Source: Paenibacillus thalictri (GTDB taxonomy: Bacteria > Bacillota > Bacilli > Paenibacillales > NBRC-103111). Taken from it: 64,000 nucleotides of DNA. Every line of letters begins with the position of its first letter. Within the stretch, counting starts at the first letter, position 1. The stretch is taken from assembly GCF_004307995.1 (NCBI RefSeq), contig NZ_SIRE01000014.1:186001-250000 (forward strand), read 5' to 3'. A program made the position numbers and the translations under genes. The notes below the pieces were generated by a model. It was not told the origin of the DNA and did no database searches. It saw only the letters and a list, made by a program, of their open reading frames with translations. Positions 61,471 through 64,000 of this stretch are shown in pieces.

Positions 61471-61542
61471 CGGGGGGTATCCGGGCAAGCCGAAATAAAG
61501 ACACGCCGGAGGAAAGGGAAGTAATCTGATCGGAGAGCGTTC

Positions 61543-62409
61543 ATGAATATTGAAAATATTGAGGCTTTTGTCCATGTCGTTCATTACGGCAGCTTTAATA
61601 AAGCGGCCGAAGCGTTGTTTTTATCGCAGCCCTCGGTTACGGCACGCATTCAGTCGCTGGAGCGGGAGATGGACTGCCGTTTGTTCGACAGGATGGGCAA
61701 GCAGGTACAGCTTACGGAGGAAGGGCGGCAGTTTCTGCCGTATGCTCAGCAACTGCTGCAAATCTACGAGAAGGGCAAGCAAATCATCCAAAAACGGCAG
61801 TCAGTCCGGCATGAGCTGCGCATCGGCTGTACGGTGTCCGTATCCAATTATATGATTCCGGAGCTGCTACCGCAGCTGCGGCTCCAGTATCCGGGCCTTC
61901 AATTTAAGCTGGTCACAAGTACGACCGACGATATCGTAAACAAGGTGCTGAATATGGAGGTCGACATCGGTTTTGTCCGTAATGTGAGCCACCCCGGCCT
62001 GCAATCAGTCAAGTTTTACGAGGATCCGATCCGGCTGTACACCTATCCGGAGCACCCATTGGCAGGTACTGCGGCAACGGCTGAGGCGATCATCGACCAG
62101 CCGTTTGTTTTTTTCGAATGCGGCTCGCTGGACTGGCAAAGAATTCACCGGGTGTTTCAAAGCTTGGACCGGCCTCCGAAAATCGAAATATTGACCGACA
62201 GCTCCGAGACGGCCAAAAAGCTTGTTCTGAACAAAGCCGGCATCTGTTTTTTGCCCGGTCTGTGCGTGCAAAAGGAGGTGCGGGACCGGCTGCTTTTCCC
62301 GGTGGAATTGGCGGAGGTGGCGGGTATTGCGATGCAGACCAATATTATTAGCCAAAGCGGCAAGCAGTCGGAAATCGTAAAGTTTCTGACTTCGCTCCCT
62401 TTCGGGTAA
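61543..62409 (+). CDS. LysR-family transcriptional regulator
   Basis: 288 aa. N-terminal winged helix-turn-helix (VVHYGSFNKAAEALFLSQPSVTARIQSLE) and substrate-binding domain (LRIGCTVSVSNYMIPELLPQL). Start ATG 61543. Located between the reductase and the monooxygenase genes; probably senses a sulfur metabolite and controls the promoter at 62457. Confidence 0.92.
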   Translation: MNIENIEAFVHVVHYGSFNKAAEALFLSQPSVTARIQSLEREMDCRLFDRMGKQVQLTEEGRQFLPYAQQLLQIYEKGKQIIQKRQSVRHELRIGCTVSVSNYMIPELLPQLRLQYPGLQFKLVTSTTDDIVNKVLNMEVDIGFVRNVSHPGLQSVKFYEDPIRLYTYPEHPLAGTAATAEAIIDQPFVFFECGSLDWQRIHRVFQSLDRPPKIEILTDSSETAKKLVLNKAGICFLPGLCVQKEVRDRLLFPVELAEVAGIAMQTNIISQSGKQSEIVKFLTSLPFG

Positions 62410-62456
62410 CCTTGGCTCATATTGAATTTGTTAATGTTCAAATAGGATTTTTCAAT

Positions 62457-62485
62457 TAGTCAAGTGAAGCTCCTGACGGTATACT
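62457..62485 (+). promoter_or_regulatory. Promoter of the luciferase-like monooxygenase gene
   Basis: TAGTCA (62457-62462), 17-base spacer, TATACT (62480-62485). The -35 is weak, as expected for a LysR-activated gene. Confidence 0.5.
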
Positions 62486-62536
62486 AACAAAATAAATCCT
62501 ACAAAATTGGTGGGATATAGAGGAGGAGCAACTGAT

Positions 62537-63619
62537 ATGAAATTTGCATTATTCAGTCTGATGATGAACATCCCAAACGCGGTGACCGGGGAGACGCTCA
62601 CCGACCAACAGAAATTTCAAAATATACTGAAGCAGGCCGCATTGGCCGAAGAGCTCGGCTTCGACGCATATGGCGTAGGCGAACGCCACGGGGAACCGTT
62701 TCTATCTTCTTCGCCGCCCGTCGTATTAACCGCAATCGCTGCGAGAACATCGCGTATTCGCCTGCTGACCACGGTAACGGTGCTCAGCGTGCTGGATCCG
62801 GTGAGGGTGGCGGAGGATTATGCTACACTGGACCACCTGTCCGGCGGCAGGCTGGAGCTGATTATCGGCAAAGGCAACGATCCGCGGCATTATCCGCTGT
62901 TTGGCATCACCGAAGAGGAACAGTGGGATTCCTTGGCGGAGCGTTACGCGCTGCTCAAACGGTTGTGGAACGAGGAAAACGTCACCTGGCAGGGAAAATA
63001 CCGCACACCGCTGGATAATGTGACGACCCAGCCGAGACCGTTTCAGAAGTCGATTCCCGTATGGCACGGCAGCGCGTCCAGCACGCTTTCCACTGAGTTG
63101 GCGGCGAAATACGGCGAGCCGATCTTCTCGTCCAATACGTTCCACCCGCAGGCAAAATACAAAGCGTTAATCGACCATTACCGGGAACGCTGGGAATTTT
63201 ACGGCCACGATCCAAAAAATGCCGTTGTCGGAGCGGGCGGCGGCAGCTTGTACCTTGCCGACACGTCCGAGGAAGCGGTCAGGCGGTTCCGCCCGTATTA
63301 CAACAAATTCCACTCCACGGAGTCCTCGAAGCACAATAAGTCGCCTTTTAAGGATCTCGAGGACAATATTGCCAACGGCCCGGTATTGGTCGGCAGCGCG
63401 GACCACGTAATCGAAAAAATTCTCAATTACCACCAGGCTTACGGACATCAAGTGCTCAGCATCAGTGTGGACGGATTGACCGAATCGGAGCAGCGCGAGC
63501 AGTTGGAGCGGTTTGCCAAAGATATTATCCCGGTGCTGCGCAAGGAAATCCCAAGCACGGTGTGGAACAACGAACCGCCGGCCAAACAGCAGGACGAACT
63601 GGCCGTACCGGTAAGATAA
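62537..63619 (+). CDS. LLM-class (luciferase-like) flavin-dependent monooxygenase
   Basis: TIM-barrel monooxygenase of about 360 aa; start ATG 62537 after AGGAGGAG. Signatures: EELGFDAYGVGERH, RLLTTVTVLSVLDPVRVAEDYATLDHLSGGRLELIIGKG in two blocks, and VWHGSASSTLSTELAAKYG. It uses reduced FMN, presumably from the SsuE-like enzyme. Relatives cleave C-S bonds of alkyl-sulfur compounds, but others act on alkanes or unknown substrates. Confidence 0.88.
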   Translation: MKFALFSLMMNIPNAVTGETLTDQQKFQNILKQAALAEELGFDAYGVGERHGEPFLSSSPPVVLTAIAARTSRIRLLTTVTVLSVLDPVRVAEDYATLDHLSGGRLELIIGKGNDPRHYPLFGITEEEQWDSLAERYALLKRLWNEENVTWQGKYRTPLDNVTTQPRPFQKSIPVWHGSASSTLSTELAAKYGEPIFSSNTFHPQAKYKALIDHYRERWEFYGHDPKNAVVGAGGGSLYLADTSEEAVRRFRPYYNKFHSTESSKHNKSPFKDLEDNIANGPVLVGSADHVIEKILNYHQAYGHQVLSISVDGLTESEQREQLERFAKDIIPVLRKEIPSTVWNNEPPAKQQDELAVPVR

Positions 63620-63767
63620 AGGCTCGGTTCGAGCGTTAGTATGCAGCTTTTTACCGTGAGCCCATACGGGGCCGCATGGAAGAGATGAGATCATTCGCCG
63701 ACTTAAATCCAACTAAAAACATGCGAATAGTTATAATAAGTAATCTTCACCCGGGAGGAATATAAAC

Positions 63768-64000
63768 ATGAGTCAAGTTGATATACAAGCTTATTTGGGT
63801 CTTCACCGGCAGCTGGTTCAGGCGATCGAGGGCTTAAGCGAAGATCAGCTGAAATGGAAAGCGAAACCGGAATCGTGGAGCGTCATCGAAGTACTTACCC
63901 ATCTGCTTGATCACAATTTTGTCGTTTCGTTTCGGATCCGCGATATTTTGGCCGATACAAAGGTTCAGCTCCCGGCTTTTGACCAAGACGCATGGGTCAG
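63768..64000 (+). CDS. DinB-superfamily protein, 3'-partial at window edge
   Basis: The first 77 codons of a four-helix-bundle DinB/YfiT-like protein: LGLHRQLVQAIEGLSEDQLKW, then PESWSVIEVLTHLLDHN with the first metal-binding His. Start ATG 63768 after GGGAGGAA; TATAAT at 63732-63737 is a good -10 box with a poor -35. Such proteins are metal-dependent thiol transferases (bacillithiol in Bacillota) or stress proteins. The gene continues beyond the window. Confidence 0.8.
   Translation, partial: MSQVDIQAYLGLHRQLVQAIEGLSEDQLKWKAKPESWSVIEVLTHLLDHNFVVSFRIRDILADTKVQLPAFDQDAWV

Noticed and set aside
1..64000. CRISPR arrays, tRNA/rRNA genes, riboswitch classes, insertion sequences
   Set aside because: No regularly spaced repeats, no cloverleaf or rRNA-like stretch, no T-box or known riboswitch core and no transposase frame were recognised by reading.

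Overview
The window looks like a chromosome segment of a Gram-positive Bacillota, most likely Paenibacillaceae (Paenibacillus/Cohnella-like). Evidence: strong AGGAGG ribosome binding sites with frequent TTG/GTG starts, sigma-A type promoters, lipoprotein solute-binding proteins with LplB/YtcP-type permeases, YesM/YesN-type two-component systems, a stalk-domain secreted protein, and a sulfur gene block resembling the Bacillus subtilis yrk genes. No rRNA, tRNA, CRISPR array, transposase or phage genes were seen. Taxonomy is an inference from gene style; no marker gene is present.

Layout. 0-1.5 kb: the end of an AAA ATPase gene. 1.7-4.1 kb: a LacI-type regulator and a HisD-like dehydrogenase, separated by a promoter and a perfect 14-bp palindromic operator. 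4.2-13.5 kb (cluster A): histidine kinase, response regulator, two permeases, binding lipoprotein, predicted glycoside hydrolase. 13.6-20.9 kb (cluster B): divergent response regulator, two permeases, binding lipoprotein, histidine kinase. 21.0-32.2 kb: a tightly packed catabolic run of ten genes (FAD oxidoreductase, class I aldolase, Gfo/Idh oxidoreductase, PfkB kinase, TIM-barrel isomerase, Fe-alcohol dehydrogenase, a frameshifted methylmalonate-semialdehyde dehydrogenase, two Zn alcohol dehydrogenases, an SDR). It resembles an inositol (iol) pathway without IolD and IolB. 32.5-34.9 kb: a DeoR regulator divergent from a glycerol-1-phosphate dehydrogenase. 35-36.6 kb: secreted CAP/stalk protein. 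36.8-45.1 kb (cluster C): two permeases, binding lipoprotein, FAD oxidoreductase, kinase, regulator. 45.2-49.9 kb: a persulfide/sulfide-handling operon (TauE, rhodanese-MBL, rhodanese, TusA-rhodanese, TusA, DsrE-like, CstR, membrane rhodanese) with three CstR-like operators. 50.2-59.5 kb (cluster D): kinase, regulator, C45 acyltransferase/peptidase, binding lipoprotein, MalF/MalG-type permeases, serine hydrolase. 59.7-63.6 kb: M20 amidohydrolase, SsuE-like flavin reductase, LysR regulator, luciferase-like monooxygenase, probably organosulfur scavenging. 63.8 kb to the end: start of a DinB-family gene.

How it works together. Four separate importer/two-component units lie within about 55 kb, each with its own binding protein, two permeases, kinase and AraC-type regulator, and each next to a different enzyme set. 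None carries an ATPase, so they presumably share an MsmX-type ATPase encoded elsewhere. Three of the four binding-protein genes are directly followed by a terminator-like hairpin, which would tune binding-protein level relative to neighbours. The strongest candidate for an undescribed system is the cluster B importer with the 21-32 kb catabolic operon, whose first enzyme gene has its ribosome binding site inside a predicted hairpin.
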